A stretch of DNA of 64,000 nt from an uncultured Faecalibacterium sp. (GCA_937880095.1 CALFLK010000012.1:62001-126000); one strand, 5' to 3'; shown: positions 25,213 to 34,819, counted from the stretch's first letter. Translations and numbers: made by a program. Notes: generated by a model not told the origin, from the sequence alone.

Positions 25213-27282
25213 ATGTCCAAGATTGAAATTTTAGCGCCGGTTGGCAATCAGGAAATGCTGACCGCAGCCGTTTTCAGCGGTGCGGATGCCGTATATTTGG
25301 GTTTTGACGGTTTGAACGCACGCAGCGGTGCCGGTAATTTTAATGCAGAAACCCTGAAAGAGGCAGTGGCTTTTTGTCATGGCCGCGGGGTGAAGGTCCA
25401 CGTTGCCATCAATACGACTTTGTATGGTCGGGAATTGTCCAGTGCAGCAGATGCCGTGCGCGCTGTTGCAGCCGCTGGTGCAGATGCTGTTATCTGTCAG
25501 GATCTGGCGGTTGCGGCTTTGTGCCGTGACATCGCACCCCAGCTGCCGCGCCATGGCTCGACCCAGATGAGCGTGCATACGCTGGAAGGCGCACGTCAGC
25601 TGAAAGAAATGGGCTTTGAGCGTGTCGTGCTGTCCCGTGAGTTGAGTATGCCCGAAATCGAGCATATTACCAAGCAGTGCGGCATTGAAACCGAAGTGTT
25701 CATTCATGGCGCATTGTGCATGAGTATGAGCGGACAGTGCTATATGTCTGCTTTCTTGGGTGGACGCAGCGGCAATCGCGGCAGTTGTGCCGGTCCCTGT
25801 CGACTGCCTTTTGACGCAAATTCCATCCCGGAAGGAATGTCGGGCAAAGCATATCACTTGTCCCTGAAAGACAACTCTGCCATTGATCGCTTGGATCAAC
25901 TGCAGGCATTAGGCGTTGCAAGTGCCAAAATCGAAGGCCGACTGCGCACGCCGGAATATGTGGCAGCAGCAGTGAATGCTTGTCTGGCTGGTCGCGAAGG
26001 CATGGCGTATGACAGAGAGCTGCTGGAAAAGGCATTCAGCCGTGCCGGTTTCACCAGTGGGTGGCTGGACGGAAAAATCAGCGGCAGTATGTTTGGTACG
26101 CGCAGCGATTTGCAGGCAGCGGAAACCAAAAAGACCCTGCCGGCTCTGCGTGAACTGTTCCGTCGTGAGCGTCAGCGCGTGCCGGTGACAATGCGTTTTG
26201 AGGTGGAAGAATTCGGCGCAAAGCTGAGCGTGACCGATGCAGACGGCAACAAAGCAGTTGTCTATGGAGATGCAGACCCGCAGATTGCACAGAACGACCC
26301 CACCGCAGCACTGCACCGCAGTTTGGAAAAATGCGGCGGTACCCCGTTCCTTGCGGATAAAGTGGAAATCGTAATGGACGAAGGTCCCTGGTATCTGCCG
26401 GGCAGTGTGGTGAACGAGATGCGCCGTCAGGCACTGGAAAGCCTGCTGAAAAAGCGTGAGACACTGCGTCCCTGGCCGGTAAAGGAATATGCACTGCCGG
26501 ATATGCCCGTGCGTCAGGATTTGCCCCCGCGCGGTTTGAAGGCACGCTTTGCTACTTGGGAACAGGTACCGGAACAGGCATTGAACGGCGTGGAACAGCT
26601 GATTCTGCCCATTGCACAGGCAGACAAGATTCCGGAGCAGTGGCGTGCCAAGACGATTTTGGAGTTGCCCCGTGCTATGTTTGGTAAGCTGGAAGAAGAC
26701 ACGGCCCGCCGCATTGAAGCAACTAAAAAGATGGGCTTTGCCGGATATGAAGCCAATAATATTGCCCATATCCGTCTGGCAGCAGGACTGCCTTTGTGGG
26801 GTGGTCTGGGTCTGAATGTGACAAACCCGATGGCAGCACAGGAATATGCGGATTTGGGACTGTCCCATGTGCTGATTCTTCCGGAAGTGAAGGACACGGA
26901 TATGCTGAATATTGCACCGAAGAAAAATGGCTATAAAGTGCCGACAGGTGTGATTGTATACGGTCATTTGCCGTTGATGCTGACCCGTGCCTGCCCGCTG
27001 CAGAATGTGACGGACTGTGCTCACTGTGACGGCGGCGGTACGCTGACCGACCGTAAAGCACGAAGGTTCAGTGTACGATGCGGTTTGGGTGTGCGCACAA
27101 TTTATAATCCGGTTGCGCTGTATATGGGTGATAAGCCGGATGCACTGGCTGTGGATTATGGCGTGGCTTACTTTACACAGGAAACTGCCGAGCGTGCAGC
27201 ACAGGTGCTGAAGCTGTTGAAAGCAAAGGCACCGTATGATGATGAGTTCACCCGTGGTCTGTATTTTAAGGGAACGATGTGA
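25213..27282 (+). CDS. Peptidase U32 family protein (long form with DUF3656-like C-terminus)
   Basis: 689 residues from the ATG at 25213, which has GAGGAGA upstream. The first ~300 residues form the U32 TIM-barrel: ILAPVGNQEMLTAAVFSGAD, GSTQMSVHTLEGARQLKEMG and the cysteine-containing ALCMSMSGQCYMSAFLGGRS. The long C-terminal part with another cysteine set (CPLQNVTDCAHCDGG) corresponds to the DUF3656 region. Members called collagenase-like proteases include RNA-modifying enzymes such as RlhA, so a tRNA/rRNA hydroxylation role is as likely as proteolysis. Confidence 0.9.
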   Translation: MSKIEILAPVGNQEMLTAAVFSGADAVYLGFDGLNARSGAGNFNAETLKEAVAFCHGRGVKVHVAINTTLYGRELSSAADAVRAVAAAGADAVICQDLAVAALCRDIAPQLPRHGSTQMSVHTLEGARQLKEMGFERVVLSRELSMPEIEHITKQCGIETEVFIHGALCMSMSGQCYMSAFLGGRSGNRGSCAGPCRLPFDANSIPEGMSGKAYHLSLKDNSAIDRLDQLQALGVASAKIEGRLRTPEYVAAAVNACLAGREGMAYDRELLEKAFSRAGFTSGWLDGKISGSMFGTRSDLQAAETKKTLPALRELFRRERQRVPVTMRFEVEEFGAKLSVTDADGNKAVVYGDADPQIAQNDPTAALHRSLEKCGGTPFLADKVEIVMDEGPWYLPGSVVNEMRRQALESLLKKRETLRPWPVKEYALPDMPVRQDLPPRGLKARFATWEQVPEQALNGVEQLILPIAQADKIPEQWRAKTILELPRAMFGKLEEDTARRIEATKKMGFAGYEANNIAHIRLAAGLPLWGGLGLNVTNPMAAQEYADLGLSHVLILPEVKDTDMLNIAPKKNGYKVPTGVIVYGHLPLMLTRACPLQNVTDCAHCDGGGTLTDRKARRFSVRCGLGVRTIYNPVALYMGDKPDALAVDYGVAYFTQETAERAAQVLKLLKAKAPYDDEFTRGLYFKGTM

Positions 27283-27330
27283 CACAAAACCGCAATGTAG
27301 AATTGTATCGAGAATGGAGAACTATACACT

Positions 27331-27780
27331 ATGGAAAACATTACCGTAAAATATAAAGCACTGGACCCCCGCGCACAGGCACCTGCTTATGCAACCAGCG
27401 GTGCAGCAGCAGCAGACCTGCACGCAGTTCTGGACGAGCCGATGACCGTACAGCCCATGGAGCGTGTGCTGGTACCGACCGGTCTGGCAATCGAGCTGCC
27501 CAGCCCGCAGACAGTTGCACTGGTATATGCACGCAGTGGCTTGTCCATCAAGCATGGTCTGTGCATGGCAAATGGTGTAGGCGTCATTGACAGCGACTAT
27601 CGCGGAGAGCTGAAGGTTCCCATGATTAACTTGGGCAAGGAAGCATATACCATCCAGCCCGGTGAACGTGTAGCACAGCTGTGCATTGCACCGGTGTATA
27701 CTGCAGCTTTTGTTCCGGCAGAACAGCTGAACGATACGGACCGCGGCAAAGGCGGTTTTGGCTCTACCGGTAAGGCTTAA
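27331..27780 (+). CDS. dut: Deoxyuridine 5'-triphosphate nucleotidohydrolase (dUTPase)
   Basis: Hydrolyses dUTP to dUMP and keeps uracil out of DNA. 149 residues, a trimeric dUTPase. The five motifs are visible: SGAAAADLHA, ARSGLSIKHG, GVIDSDYRGEL, a PGERVAQL strand, and the C-terminal KGGFGSTGK arm that closes over the substrate. Confidence 0.97.
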   Translation: MENITVKYKALDPRAQAPAYATSGAAAADLHAVLDEPMTVQPMERVLVPTGLAIELPSPQTVALVYARSGLSIKHGLCMANGVGVIDSDYRGELKVPMINLGKEAYTIQPGERVAQLCIAPVYTAAFVPAEQLNDTDRGKGGFGSTGKA

Positions 27781-27855
27781 AGCCAGCGTATAAAGTAATT
27801 TTTAACGGAGACATCGTTCTTCTGGATGCTTCCGCTTGAAGAAAGGAAGTGCCTT

Positions 27856-28416
27856 ATGGCAATTATTTTGGCATCGGCGAGCCCGCGTCGGCGTGAACTG
27901 ATGAGTTTGATTACACCGGACTATCAGGTGGAGCCCAGCACACTGGACGAAAGTGGTATTACGGCGGAAACGCCTGCACTGCTGGCGAAGGCTTTGGCTG
28001 AGGCAAAGTGCAATGATATCGCAGAAAAACACCCGGCGGATGTGGTCATTGGCTGTGATACCGTAGTGGATTGCGGCGGTGAAGTATTTGGCAAGCCCAA
28101 AGACCATGCAGATGCAGTGCGGATGCTGCAGGCACTGTCCGGCCGTACACACGCGGTGCATACCGGTGTGTGCATTCGAAACGGTGAAACGGTAAATAAC
28201 TTTGTCGTAACCAGCGAGGTATCGTTCTTTCCGCTGGGTGAAGCAGAAATTGTGTTCTATGCAGACACTAAGGAACCGTATGATAAAGCAGGTGCCTACG
28301 CAATTCAGGGACGTGCTGCCTTGTGGCTGGATAAAATCGACGGGGATTACTACAATATTATGGGCTTCCCGGTGAGCCGTGTGGCGGCAGCACTGCGGGA
28401 AATGTGCGTATTTTGA
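27856..28416 (+). CDS. maf: Maf-family nucleoside triphosphate pyrophosphatase
   Basis: 186 residues from the ATG at 27856 (AAAGGAAG upstream). It carries the Maf signature LASASPRRRELM at the N-terminus, GCDTVVDCGGEVFGKP in the middle and PYDKAGAYAIQGRAAL near the end. It removes non-canonical nucleotides and is linked to septum formation. It is placed directly before mreB, as in many Firmicutes. Confidence 0.95.
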   Translation: MAIILASASPRRRELMSLITPDYQVEPSTLDESGITAETPALLAKALAEAKCNDIAEKHPADVVIGCDTVVDCGGEVFGKPKDHADAVRMLQALSGRTHAVHTGVCIRNGETVNNFVVTSEVSFFPLGEAEIVFYADTKEPYDKAGAYAIQGRAALWLDKIDGDYYNIMGFPVSRVAAALREMCVF

Positions 28417-28447
28417 TTAAAAAACCGTGAAATTTGTTGCGGCTGAC

Positions 28448-28476
28448 TTGTGTTTGATGGCAAGTACCGTTATAAT
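28448..28476 (+). promoter_or_regulatory. Promoter of mreB
   Basis: TTGTGT, a 17-nt spacer and TATAAT lie 95 bp before mreB. The position supports the mreB start at 28571 rather than an upstream in-frame codon. Confidence 0.65.
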
Positions 28477-28570
28477 ATACTTGATTTTTTATGGACTTAA
28501 GATTCCATTTATAAAAAATGACCAAACTGCATATGTTTTGTGCGGGGAAAGATATAAAGGAGCAGAGCAA

Positions 28571-29617
28571 ATGGGTTACTTGAATTTTTCGAAAGATATC
28601 GGTATCGATCTGGGTACAGCAAATACCCTGGTATATATGAAGGGTAAGGGCATCATTATGAGCGAGCCCTCCGTCGTTGCAGTGGATACTCGCGACGTGA
28701 ACGCAAACGGTGAAGTCGGTGTTCGCTGCGTTGGTGCAGAGGCTAAGGCTGTTATCGGTCGTACCCCCGGCAGCATTGTGGCTGTACGCCCCCTGAAAGA
28801 TGGCGTTATCGCTGACTTTGATATTACCGCAAATATGCTCAAGCAGTTCATGCAGAAGGCTTGCGGCAAGAGCATGTTTGTAAAGCCCCGTGTGGTTATC
28901 TGCATCCCCTCCGGCGTTACCGAAGTGGAGCGCCGCGCTGTTAAGGAAGCTGCTATGAAGGCTGGCGCACGTCAGGTTTCTGTCATCGAAGAGCCCATGG
29001 CTGCTGCAATCGGTGCAGGTCTGCCCATCAGCGAGCCCACCGGCTGCATGATCGTTGATATCGGCGGCGGTACTGCAGAAATCGCTGTGATTTCTCTGGG
29101 CGGTATTGTTGCAGCACGCAGCGTCCGTATGGCTGGCGATATGTTTGATCAGGCTATCATTGGCTTTATCAAGCGTAAGTACAACCTGCTGATCGGTGAG
29201 CGCACCGCAGAAGACATCAAGGTTGAGATCGGCTCTGCTTATCCTCTGGAAGAGGAAATGAGCATGGAAATCAAGGGCCGCAATCTGGTGGATGGTCTGC
29301 CCAAGAATATTGTGGTACACAGCGAAGAAGTGCGTGAGTCTCTGACCGAGTGCTTGGAGAAGATCACCGAGGCAATCAAGGAAACTCTGGAGCGTACCCC
29401 GCCTGAACTGAGTGCCGATATCATCGACCGCGGTATTACACTGTCCGGTGGCGGTGCACTGCTGCGTGGTCTGGATAAGCTGATTGAAAGCGAAACCGGC
29501 ATTGATGTGCATGTAGCAGAGAATCCTCTGGATTGTGTTGCGATGGGTGCTGGCGCTGTGCTGGATAATGTGGATGTTCTGCGTGACGTTCTGGACGACA
29601 CTTCCATGCATCTGTAA
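28571..29617 (+). CDS. mreB: Rod-shape-determining actin homologue MreB
   Basis: 348 residues, the normal size. It contains the actin-fold nucleotide motifs DIGIDLGTANTLVY (phosphate 1), MIVDIGGGTAEIAVI (phosphate 2) and GITLSGGGALLRGLDK (adenosine). It polymerises under the membrane to guide wall synthesis. AAAGGAG precedes the ATG. It heads an mreB-mreC-mreD-PBP2 cluster. Confidence 0.97.
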   Translation: MGYLNFSKDIGIDLGTANTLVYMKGKGIIMSEPSVVAVDTRDVNANGEVGVRCVGAEAKAVIGRTPGSIVAVRPLKDGVIADFDITANMLKQFMQKACGKSMFVKPRVVICIPSGVTEVERRAVKEAAMKAGARQVSVIEEPMAAAIGAGLPISEPTGCMIVDIGGGTAEIAVISLGGIVAARSVRMAGDMFDQAIIGFIKRKYNLLIGERTAEDIKVEIGSAYPLEEEMSMEIKGRNLVDGLPKNIVVHSEEVRESLTECLEKITEAIKETLERTPPELSADIIDRGITLSGGGALLRGLDKLIESETGIDVHVAENPLDCVAMGAGAVLDNVDVLRDVLDDTSMHL

Positions 29618-29623
29618 GACTTC

Positions 29624-29652
29624 AAGCGGGCACACAAGCTGCCCGCTTTTCT
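29624..29652 (+). terminator. Terminator or attenuator between mreB and mreC
   Basis: AGCGGGCA pairs with TGCCCGCT and is followed by TTTCTG. It may lower mreC expression relative to mreB. Confidence 0.7.
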
Positions 29653-29682
29653 GTTATCATTAAGGAAAGGAGTCTTCGGAAA

Positions 29683-30513
29683 ATGCGGGATTTCTTTGAA
29701 TCAAAAAAATTTAAGGTTCTGCTGGGCGTAACCATCTTTCTGGCGGGCATCATGGCGTATGCCGGTGCAAATGGCAGACTGACCGCTGCCCCGCAGGAAA
29801 TTTTGGGTGTTGTACTGTATCCGTTCCAGTGGGTTTCTTCGCATATCAGCGAGGGAATCGGCGATACTTGGGACAAGTACCGCAACTTTGACGCGGTGCA
29901 GGAGGAGAATGAAACCCTTCGTCAGGAAAACAAGCAGCTGCGGGATCAACTGGTCGAATATGACCGCATGAAAGCGGAGCTGAATGCGTATAAAGAGCTG
30001 GATGAAATCCAGGAGCAGAATCCGGAAAATACCTATGTATCGGCATTTATCATCGGTCGGGACACAATGGATGTGTTCGGCGGTTTTACGATAGATGTGG
30101 GCACCACAAGCGGTATTAAAAAAGGCAGCGTTGTGGTCAGTGATGATGGATATCTGGTCGGTATTGTACGAGAAGCAAATCTGACCAGCTGCAAGGTCAT
30201 GACGATTTTGCATCCCAGTTTTGCAGCAGCTGCTGCAATTTCCCGTACGAGGGATAACGGCATTCTTGCCGGCAGTGCAGACTATGCTGCAGAAGGCTTG
30301 TGTGTAATGACCAATCTGCCGCGCTATACCGAAGCGGAAGAAGAAGATCAGGTAATCACAACCGGTCTGGGTGAAGTATTCCCGGAGGATATGCTGGTGG
30401 GAACCGTGCGTGAGATTCTGCCGGAATCCGGCGGTAAATCGCTGGAGGCTGTGATTCAGCCGGGTGCAGATATTCAGTCGCTGACACATGTGTTCGTACT
30501 CGCAAATGACTAA
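29683..30513 (+). CDS. mreC: Rod-shape-determining protein MreC
   Basis: 276 residues. An N-terminal cytoplasmic stretch and one transmembrane helix (VLLGVTIFLAGIMAYAG) are followed by a coiled coil (EENETLRQENKQLRDQL). The extracytoplasmic beta domain contains DVGTTSGIKKGSVVVSDDG. It scaffolds the elongasome with MreD and PBP2, encoded next. Confidence 0.93.
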   Translation: MRDFFESKKFKVLLGVTIFLAGIMAYAGANGRLTAAPQEILGVVLYPFQWVSSHISEGIGDTWDKYRNFDAVQEENETLRQENKQLRDQLVEYDRMKAELNAYKELDEIQEQNPENTYVSAFIIGRDTMDVFGGFTIDVGTTSGIKKGSVVVSDDGYLVGIVREANLTSCKVMTILHPSFAAAAAISRTRDNGILAGSADYAAEGLCVMTNLPRYTEAEEEDQVITTGLGEVFPEDMLVGTVREILPESGGKSLEAVIQPGADIQSLTHVFVLAND

Positions 30514-30515
30514 TT

Positions 30516-30543
30516 AAGGCCGCCTTGCCGGCGGTCTTTTTTG
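30516..30543 (+). terminator. Terminator or attenuator between mreC and mreD
   Basis: GGCCGCC pairs with GGCGGTC around TTGCC and is followed by TTTTTTG. Confidence 0.75.
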
Positions 30544-30575
30544 TATCTTATCAATCAGAAGAAGGGCGTGTCGAT

Positions 30576-31097
30576 ATGGAATCCCAAAATAAAAGAAATC
30601 GAATCCTGATAGCGCGCTGGGTTCTCTATACTTTGGTTTTGCTGGTAGCCGCTGCGCTGCAGACGACCCCGGGCTTTTTATGTATTGGCGAATGTAAGCC
30701 GTTTTGGATTTTGGGCGTGTGCATTGCTGTCAGTGCACAGGAAAATGAATTTTCCGGTGCCTTGTTTGGCGCACTGGGCGGTATGCTGTGGGATTTTACA
30801 TCCGGGCGAACCATAGGATTCTTTGCAATCGGTATGCTGTTTCTTTGCTTTTTCTGCTCGGTGCTGGTGCAGCTGTATTTGAAAAAAGCATATGCAAATA
30901 TCTTTTTGCTGAATGTGCTGGCGGGACTGCTCGTGACCGGTATGGACTTCCTGTTCGGCTACTGGATGCGTGGCTTCCCGCAGCCAATGCGGATTTACAC
31001 AACCATTATTTTGCCTGAAGTACTGATTTCGGCTGTTTTGGCGCTGTTCAGTATGTGGCTGATTCATGTCATCGCCAACTGGCTGTCACTGCCCTGA
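30576..31097 (+). CDS. mreD: Rod-shape-determining protein MreD
   Basis: 173 residues from the ATG at 30576, with GAAGGG upstream. Five or six hydrophobic helices fill nearly the whole protein, and FGALGGMLWDFTSGRTIGF is typical of MreD. It is an integral partner of MreC in the elongasome. Confidence 0.88.
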   Translation: MESQNKRNRILIARWVLYTLVLLVAAALQTTPGFLCIGECKPFWILGVCIAVSAQENEFSGALFGALGGMLWDFTSGRTIGFFAIGMLFLCFFCSVLVQLYLKKAYANIFLLNVLAGLLVTGMDFLFGYWMRGFPQPMRIYTTIILPEVLISAVLALFSMWLIHVIANWLSLP

Positions 31098-31114
31098 AAG
31101 AAAGGAACTGCGTT

Positions 31115-33277
31115 ATGAAAGATGAAAAGAAAGTAACACAGCACCGTGTGACATTTCTGGTTTGCGTTTCGGTTTTGATTTTTGGTCTGTATCTGCTGCG
31201 CATGGTGTACTTGCAGATCATCAATGGAGAAAAGTTTTTGGGCATGGCGTCCAACACGACGAACTATGCATTTCCCATTACAGCGGCTCGCGGCGATATT
31301 GTTGACCAGGAAGGCCGACCGATTGCAACGAATACAACCTGCTATAATCTGCTGGTCAATCAGCTGCTGATGGGCGAAAACGACGTGAATCAGATTTTAC
31401 AGAATCTGATTATGATACTGCAGGACAATGATGAGGAATGGAACGACCAGCTCCTGATCAGTATGCCGGATGAAAATGGACATTATGAATTTACTGCAGA
31501 TCCGAACAATGAGCGGGAACAAAAGAGTCTGGCACAAGTAAAAGATAATCTGAACCGTCAGCAGTATGCAACGGCAGATAACGTGATGAACGCCATTGTG
31601 GAAAAGTTTGACTTGCAGGAGTATGATCCCGAATGGCAGCGTCTGCTGGGCGGTGTGCGCTACCAGATGTATAGCGAAGGCTTTTCCAACCGCAACAGGT
31701 TTACGCTGGCAGAGGATATTTCGGACGAAACCATGGCAATCGTGCGGGAAAACGGTTTGAATCTTCCCGGTGCAGAAATTGAAGAAACGACCGTTCGCGT
31801 TTATCCGGATGGCACGTTGATGCCGCATCTGGTCGGCTCGGTGGGTAAGATTCTGGCAGAGGACTGGAAACAGGTCGACAAGAACGGAAACGAAACCAAA
31901 CCTTTGAAGGAATTGGGCTACGAAATGAATGACCTGATTGGTCAGTCTGGTTTGGAAAGCGTATTTGAACTGGATTTGCGTGGCAAGGACGGCAGCAAGA
32001 CGGTTACGGTGGACAGCACCGGAACCATTGTGGGTTCGGCTGTTACCAAAGAACCGGAACCGGGACTGACCGTGCGTACCACCATCAATCAGGATTTCCA
32101 GAAAGCAACCTATCAGGCATTGGAAAGAACCATTTTGAACTTGCAGGAAAATGGCGGGCAGGGTTCCGGTGCAGAGGCAAACGCAGGTGCAGCTGTGGTG
32201 CTGAATGTGAAAACCGGTGCAGTTCTGGCTATGGCGAACTATCCGAGCTATGACTTGAATTTGTATCAGAGCAACTACGATGCATACAATGCCGACCCGG
32301 CATTGCCGCTGTATAACCGTGCCATGATGGGTTTGTATACGCCGGGTTCTATCTTTAAGCCGGCAGTTGCAACCGCCGGACTTTTGTCTGGAACCATCGG
32401 CTTGGATGAAAAGGTGCCTTGCTACGGACGTTATGAATATTTTGACGACTATAAGCCGCGCTGCACCAGTGTGAGGCACCGTGGTCCGACTGATTTGTTT
32501 ACCGCAATTCAGCGAAGCTGTAACGTATTCTTCTACGATGTAGGACGACGTACAACCAGTGACGTATATAATGAGTATGCGAAGCGGCTGGGCATGGGTG
32601 TGCATACCGGATTGGAAACAGAAGCGACGGTTGGTCGTGGCTTGACGGAATATACCGGTCGTCTGACAACAAAGGCAGATAGCAACTACACCAGTTCTCT
32701 GGAAATTCAGGCAGCTATCGGTCAGGGTAATACCGTTATTACACCGGTGCAGATGGCTACCTATGCAGCTACGCTGGCAAGCCATGGCACTCGATACAAG
32801 GTACACATGGTGGATGCGCTTTTGGATTCCAATACTGGCGAAGTGGTCGAATCCTTTGAGCCGGTGGTAGTGGATCAGCTGGAAGATAACATTGGCGCTT
32901 TCCCAGCAATCGAGCGGGGTATGGTTGGCGCAGCACAGGCAAACAGTGTGCTGGCAACTTATCCGTATACCATTGCCTGCAAGACCGGTTCGCCCCAGAG
33001 ATCGGAATCCTATGTGAACCGTGCAGGTACCCGCAAGTATTTTACCAACAGTAACATGATTGCTTACGGTCCGGTAGAAGATCCGCAGATTGCTGTAGCA
33101 GTTGTTATTGAGTACGGTGGCGGCGGTTCTAAGGCTGCTCCGGTGGTTGCAGACATTTTTGATGCATATTTCTTTGCACAGTCCGGTGCAGAAGCGAACC
33201 AGCCGGAAGAACCAATTCCGGATGCGGAAGCAGAAGCAAACACCGAACCGGAAGCGGATGTGGCAGCAGCAGAATGA
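31115..33277 (+). CDS. mrdA: Penicillin-binding protein 2 (class B elongasome transpeptidase)
   Basis: 720 residues from the ATG at 31115 (AAAGGAAC upstream). One N-terminal transmembrane helix is followed by a pedestal domain (AARGDIVDQEGRPIATN). The transpeptidase motifs are SIFK (in TPGSIFKPAV), SCN (in QRSCNVFFYD) and KTGS. The C-terminal ~40 residues are a Glu/Ala-rich tail. It cross-links lateral wall peptidoglycan and lies 17 bp after mreD. Confidence 0.95.
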   Translation: MKDEKKVTQHRVTFLVCVSVLIFGLYLLRMVYLQIINGEKFLGMASNTTNYAFPITAARGDIVDQEGRPIATNTTCYNLLVNQLLMGENDVNQILQNLIMILQDNDEEWNDQLLISMPDENGHYEFTADPNNEREQKSLAQVKDNLNRQQYATADNVMNAIVEKFDLQEYDPEWQRLLGGVRYQMYSEGFSNRNRFTLAEDISDETMAIVRENGLNLPGAEIEETTVRVYPDGTLMPHLVGSVGKILAEDWKQVDKNGNETKPLKELGYEMNDLIGQSGLESVFELDLRGKDGSKTVTVDSTGTIVGSAVTKEPEPGLTVRTTINQDFQKATYQALERTILNLQENGGQGSGAEANAGAAVVLNVKTGAVLAMANYPSYDLNLYQSNYDAYNADPALPLYNRAMMGLYTPGSIFKPAVATAGLLSGTIGLDEKVPCYGRYEYFDDYKPRCTSVRHRGPTDLFTAIQRSCNVFFYDVGRRTTSDVYNEYAKRLGMGVHTGLETEATVGRGLTEYTGRLTTKADSNYTSSLEIQAAIGQGNTVITPVQMATYAATLASHGTRYKVHMVDALLDSNTGEVVESFEPVVVDQLEDNIGAFPAIERGMVGAAQANSVLATYPYTIACKTGSPQRSESYVNRAGTRKYFTNSNMIAYGPVEDPQIAVAVVIEYGGGGSKAAPVVADIFDAYFFAQSGAEANQPEEPIPDAEAEANTEPEADVAAAE

Positions 33278-33289
33278 TCCAGAAAAATC

Positions 33290-33318
33290 TTGTAACAGAC
33301 ACAAAAATGTGATATTAT
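33290..33318 (+). promoter_or_regulatory. Promoter of the minD-like gene
   Basis: TTGTAA, a 17-nt spacer and TATTAT (within TATTATAAT) lie about 45 bp before the start codon. Confidence 0.5.
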
Positions 33319-33363
33319 AATACGGTTGCCCACAAAAAAACGGAACGGAGGATGCACACAAAG

Positions 33364-34092
33364 ATGAAAACAATCATGGTGGCATCCGGCAAAGGCGGAA
33401 CCGGAAAAAGCACGGTTTCGGTATTCCTGGGCGCACGGCTGGCGGCACATGGAAAACGTGTGTTGCTGATTGAGCTGGATTCCGGATTGCGCAGTGTAGA
33501 CATTATAGCAGGCGTATGCGGTAAGACCGTATATGATCTGGAGGATGTATTGTGCGAGCGCTGCAGTAAAGAGAAAGCTGTGGTGGAAAGCCCGTTGTAT
33601 CCGGGGCTTTCGGTAATCAGTGCGCCCTATGCAGGCGGAGAGATAACAAAAGAAGCACTGCAGCAGTTATGCCTTGCCATGGAACCGTTTTTTGATATTG
33701 TTGTGCTGGATACCGCTGCTGGTATGGGGGCACCGTTTCAGGCAGCAAAAGCCTGTGCATCTCAGGCGCTGCTGGTACTGACACCGGACCCTGTGGCATT
33801 GCGAGATGGACGAATCGTATCGGATGCACTGTTTGACAGTAAGATGCCTGAGATTCGGCTGATTATCAATCGTGTGACACCAAAAACCTTTCAGCAGGGA
33901 GCGGTACGGGACCTTGATGAATGTATTGATACCGTTTGTGCGCAGTTGATTGGTGTGCTGCCGGAAAGCCCGGAACTGCAAATTGCAGCAGCAAAGGGAA
34001 CGACACTGCCCACGGATTGTTTAGCTTTTACGGCGCTGGATAATATCGCACGCCGTTTGGAAGGTGAAAGAATCACCTTGTCCGTACAATGA
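33364..34092 (+). CDS. MinD/ParA-like ATPase
   Basis: 242 residues. It has a deviant Walker A motif (GKGGTGKSTVSVFLG) with the signature lysine, then LLIELDSGLRSVDIIAG and DIVVLDTAAGMG, the MinD/ParA hallmarks. An in-frame ATG at 33352 touches the GGAGG site, so 33364 is preferred. MinD normally ends in a basic amphipathic membrane-targeting helix. This one ends RRLEGERITLSVQ, which is not a convincing helix of that kind. It occupies the minD position between PBP2 and mgsA, but minC, minE and rodA are not there. Confidence 0.85.
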   Translation: MKTIMVASGKGGTGKSTVSVFLGARLAAHGKRVLLIELDSGLRSVDIIAGVCGKTVYDLEDVLCERCSKEKAVVESPLYPGLSVISAPYAGGEITKEALQQLCLAMEPFFDIVVLDTAAGMGAPFQAAKACASQALLVLTPDPVALRDGRIVSDALFDSKMPEIRLIINRVTPKTFQQGAVRDLDECIDTVCAQLIGVLPESPELQIAAAKGTTLPTDCLAFTALDNIARRLEGERITLSVQ

Positions 34093-34125
34093 TGGATACG
34101 GAAATAGTAAGAGGAGGAATTTTCT

Positions 34126-34527
34126 ATGACGATTGCATTGATTGCAAGCGATTCCAAGAAAGAGCTGCTGGCTCGTTTCTGCATGGCATACTGCCGTGTT
34201 TTGGGTCGACATGAACTGATTGCAACGGGTACCACCGGTAAAATGGTTGAGGATATTGCTGGTCTGCCGGTAAAGCGTTTTATGTCCGGTACCCATGGCG
34301 GTGACCAGCAGATTGCGTCCCGCATTGCCTGCAATGAAATCGATATGCTACTGTTCTTCCGTGACCCGAACAACACCAACACCAATGAAGTGAATGCGAT
34401 GAACCTGCTGCGTCTGTGTGACGTACACAATATTCCGGTGGGTACGAACATTGCTACCGCAGAAGTGCTGATTCACGGTTTGGAGCGCGGCGATTTGGAT
34501 TGGCGCGAAATTGTGCACGCACAGTAA
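34126..34527 (+). CDS. mgsA: Methylglyoxal synthase
   Basis: 133 residues. Converts dihydroxyacetone phosphate to methylglyoxal, relieving phosphate stress. It shows family features IALIASDSKK, LIATGTTGKMVED, SGTHGGDQQIASRI, FFRDPNNTN and the late IPVGTNIATAEVLI. GAGGAGG precedes the ATG. It follows the MinD-like gene as in many Clostridia. Confidence 0.95.
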   Translation: MTIALIASDSKKELLARFCMAYCRVLGRHELIATGTTGKMVEDIAGLPVKRFMSGTHGGDQQIASRIACNEIDMLLFFRDPNNTNTNEVNAMNLLRLCDVHNIPVGTNIATAEVLIHGLERGDLDWREIVHAQ

Positions 34528-34536
34528 AGCAAAAGA

Positions 34537-34567
34537 AAAAGACAGGGTGCAGACCCTGTCTTTTTTT
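34537..34567 (+). terminator. Terminator after mgsA
   Basis: AAGACAGGGT pairs with ACCCTGTCTT and is followed by a run of T. Confidence 0.9.
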
Positions 34568-34569
34568 AC

Positions 34570-34598
34570 TTGCAATTTGAAACGATTTATATTATAAT
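34570..34598 (+). promoter_or_regulatory. Promoter of the SRP RNA gene
   Basis: TTGCAA, a 17-nt spacer and TATAAT form a near-consensus promoter just after the mgsA terminator. Confidence 0.8.
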
Positions 34599-34606
34599 AA
34601 ATACTA

Positions 34607-34785
34607 CCGGACAGCGCCTGCTGCGTGGTTCGGCATACAGATGTGGGGCCTGTGCGATGGTCCGACCGTGAACCAGGTCAGGTGGGGAACCAAGCAGCCT
34701 TAAGCGTTCGTATCGTGCGCCGCAGTCACCCTGCATCTGTATGCCGAGCTCCGCAAGGCGGGGAATGTTCCCCGCGGCCCTGTCC
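34607..34785 (+). ncRNA. ffs: Signal recognition particle RNA
   Basis: The conserved SRP domain is visible as GAACCAGGTCAGG, a GGAA-type tetraloop region and AAGCAGCC. CGGCATACAGATG pairs perfectly with CATCTGTATGCCG to close a long helix. GGACAG at the 5' end pairs with CTGTCC at the 3' end, followed by TTTTTT. At about 180 nt it is longer than the 4.5S form. It lies just before dnaX, the usual Firmicutes location. Exact ends are estimated. Confidence 0.88.
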
Positions 34786-34819
34786 TTTTTTATTGTAATT
34801 TTTACGGGAGGGAAGGCTT

